NCBI GenBank assembly: GCA_030248295.1
Contig: JASANH010000124.1
Location: 1-64,000, forward strand
Origin: Mesodorylaimus sp. YZB2_4
Lineage: Eukaryota > Nematoda > Enoplea > Dorylaimida > Dorylaimidae
DNA: 64,000 nucleotides
Direction: 5' to 3'
This document shows positions 44,423 through 55,610 of the stretch, one piece after another. The notes beneath the pieces were generated by a model, which saw nothing but the letters and a program-made list of their open reading frames with translations, had not been told where the DNA came from and ran no database searches. The translations under genes were made by a program, and so were the position numbers. Numbering within the stretch: position 1 is the first letter of the stretch; every line of letters begins with the position of its first letter.

Positions 44423-47400
44423 TCAGTCGTTACATAGCGCCTTCTTTGTAATTGTCTCAAAACTTAGTATCAAAATTCTTTTAGCCCCACTTGTCAGCCC
44501 CTCTGCAAACTGACCACTTCTGAAAATCTTATAATAGCTCGTACAAATGCATGCTGTAAAGCCGTTATGACTGGTCATAAAGATCAAGATCAGAATCGAT
44601 CAGAAGCCAAGTTTACAGTATTACTGATCGCTATCGACAGCTGTCGAAAATGACGGGTCTTGTAATGGGTTTACTCACCTGGGAGACACCCGTCCTTCAT
44701 AGGTGTCATTATAGTTCAATCCATAGACCCTGATGCGGGCGTCGTGAACCATTTCCTTCACTGGATCACCCAAACGCCCCTTCAATACAGTGATTGTGAA
44801 CCACACGTATTCGTCGCTGAGGGCGTTATGATTTGGCGCAGTGAATCCTTGATTGGAAGAAGACAGGGTGCCGAGTGCGTTGGGTGGCTCAACGCAAGAT
44901 CTCGGGGCAGGTTCGTGGGATTGGGTACCTGGCGGACTGGGAGGACTTGGGCAGGAGCATTGACAGGGCGGGCAGGCGATAGCTGACGGAACAGAGATGG
45001 TGACATATGGTGGATAGGTCACGGTCGATGAATCAATCACTGACGGCGGAGCGGGAAGCAGCTGTGGTGCAGTGGACGCTGTTTCCGCGTACGCTCCAGT
45101 TGTAACAGCGTGTGCTGGGAAGCCGGGCGGCCCCAATGGTCCTGCTCCCACCACGCTATCCCCGTCCCCACTTGCTACGAATTCTCTCGCCCTTTCCTGG
45201 TCCACAGCCTGGCACACTCCATTCACGCATCGTCCCCTGTAGCACAGTTCCTCTTCCAGGTTCTCGAAGCCAGTGCAGTTGCCCCCGAGTCTCACTTTAC
45301 CCAAACACCGCCATTGCCTCTGATCGCACATCAAATAAGGACTACCACACTGGCCATTCTCTGTCGTCGGTTTTCCACTGGAGGAACACGTCGGGCGGTC
45401 CTCATAGGAATAGAATGTATCAGTATAAGTCGACGATAGTCCATCAGAATTGGCAATGAAGAATGGTATCATCGAGGCATTGAAATAATGGAAGCTCGTA
45501 CATGATCGCGATTCTGCTGGGTAGTCGGTCTCGCGTTCTTTCGAGGATTGCTTTTTCTGCCGAAATGTCTCCCACGTCCAGTCAACGAAAGAATGGTGTA
45601 AAAAGAAGACTGGGTCGTTGGGGGAGATGGGTACGTCCAACATGTGTCCACCCACCCACAAGTGCACTATGCCGTGAAGCTAGAATAGTGGTTAGGTTTG
45701 GAAGCGGTATGACTGTGGCATCGTGAACTTATTCCAGCATGTACAGTATAGCCCGACTTGGGCCAAGCGCAGAGACCGAGGTAGGTACACTCGGGCTACT
45801 TGGAACCTAATTTTTAATCTGGGACATTCTTACATTGATTTTTCCTGATCAACAAAAAGAGCAATAAATTACCTAAAATAGCCAAATGACCTTCTTTTCT
45901 TTTCAGCTTTTAGTCTTTTGTATTTCAAGACATCATTAGGAATGAAAGAAAACGCAACAGACCATATTCTGTCAGGAAGGCAGCATTTTATTCCATGAGT
46001 CTGTGGCTACCGCATTGCTAGTCATCATCAGATAGGATTGGATTGGTAATCCCTCGATTTGATTACGTTAGTGGATGTTACAGGCCATGAGAAATCCACT
46101 ACGCATGAGCCTAAGGTCACAGGCTAATTCCTGAGCCTAGGCTATGATCATTCGAGAGCAGCGTTTGAAATTATTTCTGAAATGTTTGACGTTTGAAATT
46201 ATGCATCAGATGTCATGTTTCATTTGTTTTATAATTGGAACAGTCCTGTCCAATCATCGTTCGATCATCGTAATTATCAGTTGATCATCGCGCTTGCTCG
46301 CATCATCGCTTTGGATCTTTGACAGAAAGAGACGTGCACACACAAAAATTAAAAGCCTTCGTCAATCTGACAATGCAAAGCTTTAAAAAGCAAGTCTGGG
46401 GCGACCTCCGGGAATTTGGGACCACCCGCTTCGGTGGGGAGCAGACAGCATAGTCTGTCCTGACCCCGTTCAAGTGTTCAGAAAGGAGCTAATGGACCTC
46501 GGAGAGCACAGTTGCGAGAGCTGCCGCAGATTACTCTAAACCTGGATTATGCCCTTACCAGCTCAAAAAATGGATCGACGCAGTTTGTCAACTCGTTGTA
46601 AGTGGCCTTGCTCAAAATAGTGTCCAAATCACTTGGTCGGTACAAGGCTCCGAATGGCGAGTCTCCGACGTAGCGCATGATTCGTCGCTCATTAGCGAAC
46701 TCGTGATAAGTTTGCCAATGTGCGAATGGTCCTCTGTTTACAATGCCACCATCCCCATTGCCCAAGAAATCATCAGTCCATAAAATGGAATCGCGTGGGT
46801 CGGGTAGACCTTCATCCAATGTCGAGTCCCAGTATGGCACTGCTACTGAATGATCGTAGGTACGAAGAGCTAGTTCTAATCTGCAAGGGGGCAAGAGTTT
46901 TTGGTGATGGAATGACAGATTTGCTGGCGCAAAGAGAAGTGCATCACGTTCTGGAGTGCCATGTACACAATGGCTTCGATCAGGGGATAAGAGATCGATC
47001 AGGGGCTTCGCAAAGAAGGCCATGCAGTAGCACAATGTCTAACTATTTGTTTCCAGTAGTAATCAAGCTGGTGTGCGAGGAAGTACCTACCTTGGGCAAC
47101 ACCCTCGACAACACCACCGCCCGTTGGGTCCATACTGCATGTGGACCTGACGGTTTGAGGAGTCAAGCCTCGCTTGCTTATATTAGTTTCAGCGATACTG
47201 TTCTGTAGAGCATGAACCTAGTGCCCATGGGGAAGGCCAGAACAGCACTTACTGTTTCAGTAGTTCTCTGTGCCAAGGCAGAAATGCTGGTCCCCAATGA
47301 GCACCAGGCGCCTGTTGAGGCGTATGGTACAATACCAGCAAATCGTATTTGCTCACATTGTCCACTGTATCGGCTTTCAATCGATTGACAGCTTCATGAA

Positions 47401-47974
47401 ATCGGTGCCTCTCTTCATCAGTCAATCGCCTATATTCCTTCCTTATCGCTTTTGGAGGCTGGCTGGACCTTTTTGCTCTTCTCTCTGGCCCAGGAGCATT
47501 TTGTCTTATGGGTTCTTGGGCAAAGGCTGTTAGCGGATCGGAACCATGGCAAGACTGATTGCTCGAGCAAATGCAATTTTGCAAGTCTTGGCAAGTGTAA
47601 AAATGATGCAAAAATCGTTGTTGTCGTTCAGTAAGGATCATCCCAGGATCCGACCAAGCGCCTCGTTGCATTGATTGGGTGTTCCATTTTTGCCTGTTTC
47701 GACACAGGATGGCTAACTGCACGTCAGTGAATCGTTGGGCGGCAGTGGGTGACGATCTTCGGATATCATCCGTGCACTCCTTGGTGGCATTGAGCAAGGC
47801 GATGGTAAATGTTCGGTTGGAACCGTTCAGGAATGATAAGAGATTTGGAGTTATCCATTGATCGTTTGGCTGCAGAAATTTTTGCTGCGATGTGGTAATA
47901 ATTGCTATCGATAAGAAAGTGCTGATAAGGAGAGTCAACTTGGGGATGGTAGGTTGGCAGTTGCGAGACGACAT
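44423..47974 (-). CDS. Secreted tyrosinase (type-3 copper oxidase)
   Basis: Exons at 47974-47253, 46880-46559 and 45679-44679 join in frame. A weaker fourth (44519-44423) would supply the stop after a GTGAGT donor at 44678. Residues 1-29 look like a signal peptide ([17 protein letters not shown]). The CuA site has His217, His226 and His235 within [20 protein letters not shown]. The CuB site is [14 protein letters not shown], joined across the third splice (His350, His354), with [13 protein letters not shown] (His376/377). A Cys-rich, EGF-like segment follows ([11 protein letters not shown]...RCVNGVCQA), then a Pro-rich linker with [14 protein letters not shown] and a final segment with no family I recognise. 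Tyrosinases oxidise phenols to quinones, and in worms may serve cuticle or eggshell hardening or pigmentation. The C-terminus lacks the ShK repeats common in nematode tyrosinases. If splicing fails at 44678, the protein stops at 44675. Confidence 0.85.
46389..46470. other. GC-rich multi-hairpin segment in tyrosinase intron
   Basis: GGGG (46398-46401) can pair with CCCC (46464-46467). Two perfect 5-bp hairpins lie inside: CCACC/GGTGG (46422-46437, loop CGCTTC) and CAGAC/GTCTG (46442-46457, loop AGCATA). This stands out in AT-rich surroundings. It could be a structured RNA or remnant of a repeat; no known family was recognised. Confidence 0.35.
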
Positions 47975-49368
47975 AGCATTCCTGAAATTATTCGATCAGT
48001 TTCATACGTCAAGTCAGGTGGAATGAACAGATCAGAAAATGTTTGATCAATAATCCCCGCTAATCGCTAATCACTTGACCATTAATCGATCTAACGCGGA
48101 AAGATAGAGAGACATCTAACTCACATGATCTGAACATACGTGTGACATATGATGACGCGTTAGTTATTGTTTACTTTGATCAAAAACTGATCAGTCTGCA
48201 TGATCGAATTGGCAAAGACCACATCTTGTAATCATTGTTTGAATCATTGATCGATTGACAATCACACAATCGAATGAGAATTTGGCATGGCTTATCTGAA
48301 CAAATGATCAGATTTATTATCAGATGATCAGATCAAAAGATATCATCTGATCATCTGATTATCATAAGTTGGGCGATCAAAATAGGTAGACGTAGAGCAC
48401 TGTCGTAAAACTCACTTTTTGCGTTATTGGGTGGTCTAACTACAAAAATGCAATAAAACGCTAACATGTTGAACATAAACCTCACTCAACCTCAGTCCCC
48501 CTTCAGTCATGCCCTCATTGCCACACGCGTCTTCACATTCCCTCCTTATTCCTCGCCCGCCCACAAACCTTCTAAGATTCCAGTTTTCCTTTTATCCACC
48601 TTGATGGAATTCAACAAAAAGAATAGATGGAGGCGGTAAACACCAAAATACTGTCAACAATACTATGCATGACAGAGTGAATGACAACGTAGAGAAGAAG
48701 AAACCAAGCGAAAAGTATGGTCATACGGTTTTGTCGGTCAGGAATAGTGCACTACGAAAAAGGACGAGACAAGTTTTCTGAAATCTTGATCGCCTCCCAC
48801 GCGCTTTGAACTATAAATCGTGCGTAAAGATCTAAAAACTGGTTCATTTTCGAAATGGTCAGTGTCACGGAAAGTTAGATGAAAGGCAGGATAAAAAAGT
48901 GATGTGACGAATTACAACTTGTCGTAAAGGACAGCCCTTGCTGACTGCAGATGATGAGTCGTCCTCGGACGTTGGTCTTGAGTTCACTTACACAAATCTT
49001 TGAGCAAAAAGAACCCCGTAGCCTGATATCTCTGGTGGGTATTACTTGTCTTAGCTTCCTGCTATCTTCTAGCTTTCTAAAAAGGAGTTCTTCGTCATCA
49101 AAGTCATAGAAGAGACAATATCTTGCTCGTATAACTGTGCGCTATCCAAACCCATCATTCCTCCAAGAGGTGTGGGATAAGGGATTCAGTGTATCCTATT
49201 AATACAGTACGCCTGGTCAGTGCTGAAGCGAGATCGGGATGAATCGAGGTCGAGGTTGGCTGACTATAACATGGATTTGCATATGGCTACTTTCTTGACC
49301 AGAGTATCGTCGGTATAAATGGCAGGATGCCCTGCTCTCGGCGTGGTGGCGACAGCAAACGACACCTG
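47975..49368. other. Region upstream of tyrosinase, rich in TGATCA-type motifs
   Basis: TGATCA, GATCGATT and related palindromes are frequent between 47985 and 48375. No coding exon was recognised to 49368. An internal hairpin is listed separately. Confidence 0.4.
48321..48357. repeat. Perfect 13-bp inverted repeat, TGATCA-rich
   Basis: CAGATGATCAGAT (48321-48333) is mirrored by ATCTGATCATCTG (48345-48357) across an 11-base loop, about 350 bases upstream of the tyrosinase ATG. Confidence 0.8.
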
Positions 49369-49533
49369 CATAACCCTGGCGCTGGCGTGCCATGGCGGAT
49401 GGGACAGCGCCATCGATCTCCACCGACAACTCCTCGGGTTGATGTTTCAGCCGCAGGTATAGCCGCAAGATTTGCCTTGCTCCAGTCAGAGTTTTTGTCC
49501 CCACATCCTCGACACAACTCCCTCCAGTGTTAC
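49369..49533 (+). mobile_element. MITE family 3, copy 4 (degenerate)
   Basis: TAACCCTGGCGCTGGCG at the left and GGGTTGATGTTTCAGCCGCA inside identify the family. The right end (GTGTTAC) is decayed. Confidence 0.6.
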
Positions 49534-50639
49534 TGCACCAGGACTGACGGTTTCAGGAGTCTGATGCTGATGCTTATTTTAGTTTACAATAATAGAGCAT
49601 GAATTTAGTGCATGGCTCACTCAGTCCCGTCCGGGTCCCAAAATATCTGCAGCCAGCACGATTATCCAGACAAATTGTTGTCAAGGCCTCTTAGACTCAA
49701 AAGACCGACGACGATAGATTTCTCAGTCTTTTAATACGTACAATGGTGATAAAGTTGAAGAAGTACCGGCAGCGGACATCATGCCCAAACAAGATTCCGT
49801 TCAAGAATTGTCTTACAATAAACCAGTACCTAATGCAGTTGGCTCGCGCGAAGCTGTCTCGCATGCAGTAGTGCCAGGTTATGGCAAGATCAAGGTCGTA
49901 CTGCAAAATCGCATTAGCATGTACTCGCAGAAATCATGGAAAATGGTAAATCACCGACTATACTCGAGAATATAATAAAGATAGTAACCAGGCCAAGTGC
50001 ATGCGAGTAAGAGAGAGAGATACTGTGTCAATGGTAACTTCATTTGTGAGGCTAATGCTTACTTGAAAATCGTGCTCAACTTGCAATTTTCGTGTCAGAA
50101 GACTAATTATTTCTTCTCATTAGCCGTTCTGATCTGGTTTTAATAAAATATAAATTCATCAGCTTGCGTTCAGTATTTCCATATTTAAAAGTGATTTGTT
50201 ACATCGTCCGCGTTTGAAGGGCCGTTACGGCACAGTTTGAAATACTTTGATGCGATTCGCGAATGCTGAAAAATATACATGCAGATCTGCCACTTGAAAA
50301 AAGATTTGCCGGCATGACATGCTGTACGCCGACATAGACATACTGTATAATATACTGTATTATTGATCACGGACGAGTTTTAGTTCTGTCCTGCTGTAGG
50401 CAGGAGCTTGCGAATTTTGTTGAGTGGGTTTGCCCCAGGTGACTGTATTTGACTGTACACTGCACGACCAAGGCCAATCCACCCGGGCAACTTTACATTG
50501 GCTCAGAGTACAGGTGTCACGAAATGCATGCTCATTCCCAACAGAGCTTACGTCCTGTGCGGTTGTGTGTTGTGCGAGCACTGTCTACGTGCGCTAATCG
50601 TTGAACCAGGAAAGAGCAAGCTCAACCAGCAAGCAAACG
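49534..50639. other. Intergenic region before VWA gene
   Basis: No exon recognised. The last ~300 bases presumably include the promoter of the VWA gene. Confidence 0.4.
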
Positions 50640-52094
50640 ATGAACGCGTCGATGATCATATCCGCCGTCTTCTTAGTCCTCGCCCTACAACTGATCAACG
50701 TCAAAGGCCATCAAGGTCTCCTGAACTTCACGCTCGAGCACAAATGCGACTTTGCTCTCATTGTGGATGAATCGAGCAGCATCAACGCTACTGATTTCGA
50801 GAAGATGATGAACGCTATCAAGAAACTTCCGGACAAGATCAGAATAGGCAAAGAGTATTCCCGAATCGGCGTCATCGTTTTTGCCAAAGAATCTAGGGTC
50901 TTGCTCAATTTGACAGATGACGAAGAGCAGCTGAAAAGTTTGAAAGTGCCACGAAAAGCGGGCAGCACAGGAACTCACAATGCCTTGAATGACGCGAAAG
51001 ACAAGCTATTCGCTCAAGCTCGTCCCACTGCTTCGAAAATCATCATCTTGATCACTGACGGAGCAACCAACATCAATGACCAAGCCGCGGCTGAAAAAGC
51101 TGCTGCAGACCTGCGCAGTGACGACACGCAAATATACACGGCTTTCGTTGGCAATCCCAATCAGACGGTTCGCAACCACCTCGAGGCGCTGACGGGCGAT
51201 ATGCGGCAAGTGTTCTCTGTGGACGACTTTGACAATCTGCCGTCAATCATCGGTGACAAGATCCTGCAAGAAATCAAGTGCGCATTCGTCCCTGTCTGTC
51301 GCTTCGTCGACAATCAGGAGTGCGAGCCTGCCTGGTGGCGCGAAGTTCAAAGTGAGGATGTCGCCAACTGCACGAGTCGCGAGCCCAGTAAGGACAAGCT
51401 GAACAAGACGTGCATGCGAGCGGACTGCGACATGACGTGCGAGAAGTGGAAGTGGGGAGAGGTGCGCTGCGAATGGAGCGGTCAGGTTGCGGTCAAGAAC
51501 CGTACCAAAATGCCCAGCCACCAAGAACATGTCTTCCGTCACTGCCCCAAGGAAACAACGGAAGTGTGCCCAACCTGGTTAGTTCTGTCGACCACCCCAC
51601 CAGCTGCCGAATCGACTGGAAATAAGATCAGCACGACTAAAAATCCGGCCGCTGAAAAGGGAACGGGTGATCCTGGAAGCGGCAGTGGATCTTCGCAGCC
51701 TTGGCTGATCCCCGTCGTCGTCTGCGTTGTCGCCCTGATCCTGCTCATCGTCGTGGTGGCCGTCATGGTGAGTATCCGCAGGAACAAGAAGAAGAAAGAA
51801 GCCGCTGAAATGGCAAAAAAGAAAGCCGACGCCGAAGCGAAAGCAAAGTTGAAGTTGAAGTCGGCAGCCGCCTTACCGAAACGCAAATCTGGTGCTGAGG
51901 AGACAGGCGAAGTGCTACTGTACGACACTACGGCTCCGAAGGCGATCGATGACAGCGTGCTCGTAAGCCTGGCATACGATGGGAGCAGGAAACCAGCCCC
52001 GAAAACGAGCACTGGTGCAAGGAAATCGGGTGGCCATGAAAAGTCGATTGCGAAGTCGACCCAGGGACCAATGGCCAAATCGGCCAAGAAATGA
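50640..52094 (+). CDS. Intronless type I membrane protein with VWA domain
   Basis: The start is the ATG at 50640. The frame is open further upstream, but no ATG there is better placed, and this one leads straight into a signal peptide (MNASMIISAVFLVLALQLINVKG). The product is 484 residues. Residues ~36-210 form a von Willebrand factor A domain with a complete MIDAS: DESSS at 43-47, the Thr in GSTGTH, and Asp140 in IIILITDG. A Cys-rich region with about a dozen Cys and several Trp follows (for example CRFVDNQECEPAWW, MTCEKWKWGEVRCEW), then a Ser/Thr/Pro stalk, a transmembrane helix at ~354-378 (WLIPVVVCVVALILLIVVV), and a basic Lys/Ala-rich cytoplasmic tail. A metal-dependent adhesion role outside the cell is likely. 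The Cys-rich part is only loosely thrombospondin-like. The lack of introns contrasts with neighbouring genes and may mean a retrogene. Confidence 0.9.
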   Translation: MNASMIISAVFLVLALQLINVKGHQGLLNFTLEHKCDFALIVDESSSINATDFEKMMNAIKKLPDKIRIGKEYSRIGVIVFAKESRVLLNLTDDEEQLKSLKVPRKAGSTGTHNALNDAKDKLFAQARPTASKIIILITDGATNINDQAAAEKAAADLRSDDTQIYTAFVGNPNQTVRNHLEALTGDMRQVFSVDDFDNLPSIIGDKILQEIKCAFVPVCRFVDNQECEPAWWREVQSEDVANCTSREPSKDKLNKTCMRADCDMTCEKWKWGEVRCEWSGQVAVKNRTKMPSHQEHVFRHCPKETTEVCPTWLVLSTTPPAAESTGNKISTTKNPAAEKGTGDPGSGSGSSQPWLIPVVVCVVALILLIVVVAVMVSIRRNKKKKEAAEMAKKKADAEAKAKLKLKSAAALPKRKSGAEETGEVLLYDTTAPKAIDDSVLVSLAYDGSRKPAPKTSTGARKSGGHEKSIAKSTQGPMAKSAKK

Positions 52095-54143
52095 TCTTGG
52101 ATCTGTGACCGTGCTCATGTGAACGAGCCAGTGATGCAAAATGGTGTTGTCAATGGTTCTCTGAATCGTGTCTCGTACTGGTTTCGTGTCATGAGGAAAA
52201 GTTGCCACAGTCTTTCTCGCCAACGGATCAGGATGGGATCCAGCGTCCTTTTCCAGTTCTTAAAACAAATTTGGACAGGTCGGGACGAATTCAGGCAGCT
52301 GGGGCTGATGTAACGAAAACCAGCAGGCTGCATGCAGATGAGTACAGTAGAGCTTGTCGTCAGTTAATTCTGCATTGCTCGGAACAGCAGCTTTGACAAG
52401 GAAGGCCGCACTTCTATTCTGACTGGCAAAGGCAGTTAGTTAGCCCGAGTAGGAACTCATAATGGGAGCTGATCGGCTATGGCGATTTAGTGCGTCCATC
52501 GCTGGTCTTGCAAACTGGCTCTGAACGACTTGTCGTCAGCGTCAAATGACCAAACGCGGCCAAACGCGAAGAGAATGAGCAAACTGCAGCTTCTAACACC
52601 AGCCCGAGATGACCCGACCGTCTTCTCGTCTGGCATCGTACAGTAATGGGTTCTGGATGACGGAAGCTGCCATGTGAGTTTGGTCGCCTCGCAGCCTAGC
52701 TTATCGCAGCATGGCCTGCTGGCAGACTGCGATGCCAACCCGACAATAATGTCTGCGCACTTCCAGTAGGTGCAGGGATAAAGGCACCCAAAAATACAAA
52801 GGTCAGAGCAGGATCATTCTGTAGAATATAGAAAAGCTCACTGCCTAATCATAGTCGGGTGAGCACGAATTTTGAAACGCGCTTTCGCCCGCTTTCAGGC
52901 GAATTTTTTCGAAGTTTTTAATTGATAACGTAGGTTTATCTCGGTGATAGTTGAAAACCAAAATTTGCTCATAGACTGGATGCTTTGTTTGCATGCACTG
53001 CTTTTTATCAGATCTTTTACAAATTTTTTCGACTTGCATCCTCTCAGGGCGGCAGGTAAGCGACCGACCATGATTAGGCTCTGAGCGATAGCGTATCGCC
53101 AATTTATAGAAATCTCGCCCGCTTGTAGCTTTTCTGTGTTTTTCTCCTCTTCCGACCTCATTTTTCACTTGCCTTGGAAAGCACAGAATCACCTTACGTT
53201 TCTTGATAATCCACTCTTATCTCCCAGCACTGCAGTCTCGTCCTCTTTCGATTTCTTGTTTTATTAGCAGATAACAGCATTCTAAGCACATATGGCAGGG
53301 CACATTGTCAACATGTCCTTTTTGATCAGTTATTTCGGAAGACTGCAAAGCCCAAACCAATCATCGCCCTATCTACCCTGACTGACGTGTCTCTTTGAAG
53401 GCATCATCCGCTTCCCTCTCACAATGCTTACGAATACCTCGAACAACAAAAACACTGCCTCCTTGCCGTAGCTGCCACCGACCGACCGCTTTTGGTAGCT
53501 TCTTGGAACTAAAATCGAATCGTGCCATCTATGCTCACTCGAGCGGGCAGTGTTTCGGAAATTAATTCAAACGTCAATCCTGAATGGCCCCTCCGCCCGC
53601 ATTCTCCCTCCTTACATTCTACGAAAACGGGTGCCTGGGTGTATATAGTCCATTTTTGGCAAGGAAAGTGGGTGATGGCCGTTTAGTTCGATCTTCCTCT
53701 TCCTTGCCGGCCTCGCCTCCTCGGGGGTTATAGCGGAGGCTTAAACGACTAAATGGGCTCTTGGCTTCGATTCGGTTGGAAATGAGTAACAAGAGAGGGC
53801 TTCGATGAAGCTTGACTGGTCTTGCAGAGGTCAACGAGAAGTGGGCTTGTGTGGCTGATTAAAGACTTTGCTGATTTGTTTTGAATTAAGTACTTTTAAC
53901 AATTTACATTTTATGGATGATTCCGTCATTATCACCTGATTGACAATACTGTATCCAATTGCGAGGACAAAATTATTCTTGCAAAACCAAAATAGCTATT
54001 GAGGTGCTTTGGCCAGACTGGATAAAGATATAAGGCTTGGCTAAACCACTACAAGACGAAGAAAATTAAGCCATTTTTTGTTTATTTTTTTCCAACAACC
54101 TTGGCATTTCTTTAAAAATCAGTAGAAAACTGATGTGTTAATC
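52095..54143. other. Intergenic region, no gene recognised
   Basis: Frames seen on both strands are short and unsupported. No repeat matched elsewhere in the window. Confidence 0.4.
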
Positions 54144-54735
54144 ATGGCTTCTATCGAGGCTGAAAGTGGTGATCATATTGAAGCCATTTTCACCACGGAA
54201 GAGTCATCGTCTCTATCGACATCCTCAGCACCTACAGTTTCTCCTGTTCAGATTGTGACCCCGCAAACTGGTGTTGAGTATTGTGCCAGAGCGATAGCAA
54301 CGCACGAACCAACAGGGCGTCCCACCAGGTTATCCGTTTGTGAAACTGGCGATAGCAGAAGGCAGAGGAGAGAGAAGGCGCAAGGAGACATGCTGGCAAG
54401 TAAGTCATATGTATGCATGCTAGAATTTGTAGGTACCTGCGCGCCTTTGTCCGCTTTATCTTACTATCAGACTGACATGAGTCAGTAAGAATCGAGCTAA
54501 TGAGCCGGCTTTGTCACTTTTGCCTTTCTCTGGCCCGGATTTTTCTGGTCCATACAATTTTTTGTCATTAATTTTTGTGTCCACTGCGCCTACGCTTAGG
54601 ATATCTGACATCATTTCAGATTGTTCCCTCTCTGCAACACTGTATTGAACAAATCCTGTACTACAGATGTGCATAAGATTGGGTGGAGTTACAAAAATCT
54701 TCCAGCTGAATCTACATACGGGAGTCTAAAAATAA
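54144..54735 (+). CDS. Candidate gene start, function unknown
   Basis: Exon 1 (54144-54399) begins ATGGCTTCTATCGAG and encodes a Ser/Thr/Glu-rich segment (MASIEAESGDHIEAIFTTEE and following) with a basic stretch before a GTAAGT donor. A possible exon 2 (54667-54735), after a CTACAG acceptor and in compatible phase 1, encodes VHKIGWSYKNLPAESTYG. The open frame of exon 1, its sharp donor and phase agreement support a real gene, but I recognise no domain and found no downstream exons. It may be a long-intron gene running to the right. Confidence 0.35.
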
Positions 54736-55479
54736 GTACGGTTAGGAATTTATTACTCTACCCGCCATGACTTTTTGTGTACGAGCATCAGACAGGACAC
54801 TGTACTGAACATGCCAACATACTCGTGTAACAGTAAGAGATTTCTGGCCCCTTCCAGGAAGGCAGGATGCCGTCTTGCGATGACCTTATATTGATATTTC
54901 TCTGCTCTATTTTTCGGCCTTTTTTGTTCCACATCTACACATTTTCTTCGATCGTGTCGATAGAATCGTTGAAAATCGCTTTTGTCATTCCTTGAATTTT
55001 CTCCACCAGATCATGGGTTCATATAATCCTGAATTTATCGTTTCATTCCTCACACCGGTCTTACGCACGTTCAGCATATCATTCATCTTCTAGCTTCTAG
55101 CTAGTCCACATGGTCAACCGGACTCTCGCGGCCGATGCCATAAATGTATGTGGTTTCACAATTTCCCCAGTCGACTTTTTTGGACCCATTCTGGTCGGTC
55201 CAGGGTAGGGTCGATTTTTGGCCTTTTACCCGCGGGCTAGGGGGCTCGTTAGTTGACCCTATCTTGCCATCGACTAGGGTAAATCCGGGGTGCACGCTGG
55301 GCAAGGGCGCGTGTTAGTCGCTATCCCGCAATGTCGGCGGTTACCCCGTGGGGCAACCATACCCAGCCCGTGCCCCATGAGGTGACCCGGATTCGAGAGC
55401 CTCCCGCCGCATAAGGCTCCTCGTTTATCGACCCCGGAGGGATGAAGGGTGGGTCACCCACCGCCAGGTAAGCAAGGCG
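54736..55479. other. Intergenic, with a GC-rich insert from about 55180
   Basis: From ~55180 the base composition jumps, with blocks such as TTACCCCGTGGGGCAACC and GGGTGGGTCACCCACC that are locally palindromic. This continues into the tRNA-like head at 55480-55610. It looks like one inserted composite element rather than a gene. Confidence 0.45.
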
Positions 55480-55610
55480 CAGAGAGACCTTCACCAAGTT
55501 CTCAGACGGCCAGAGTTAAACTCAGGGCCGACCGGTTTCCAGCTCTGCCGGGCAAACTGTGACGCACGCCTACTACCGCTACACCACCGAGGCGGCTCCT
55601 CAGTCGACTT
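55480..55610 (-). mobile_element. tRNA-like head of a third SINE-type element
   Basis: On the minus strand GCCGCCTCGGTGGTGTAGCG opens an A-box-like region (GTGTAGCGGTAGTAGG) followed about 60 bases later by GAGTTTAACTCTGGCC, a weak B-box-like arm. It lies at one edge of the GC-rich insert of about 55180-55900. A fragment near 55830 (GTTGGGTTGATGTCTCAGCC) resembles the core of MITE family 3. Confidence 0.45.

Noticed and set aside
45110..45459. Two plus-strand frames of over 100 codons inside the tyrosinase
   Set aside because: They are antisense to the CuB exon and show no motif or splice context.
46389..46470. Fragment of mitochondrial large-subunit rRNA
   Set aside because: Only the short GGGGCGACCTCCG stretch resembles that RNA; the rest does not follow.
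50601..50639. Upstream extension of the VWA protein
   Set aside because: The frame is open there, but the upstream start would be TTG; the ATG at 50640 leads directly into the signal peptide.
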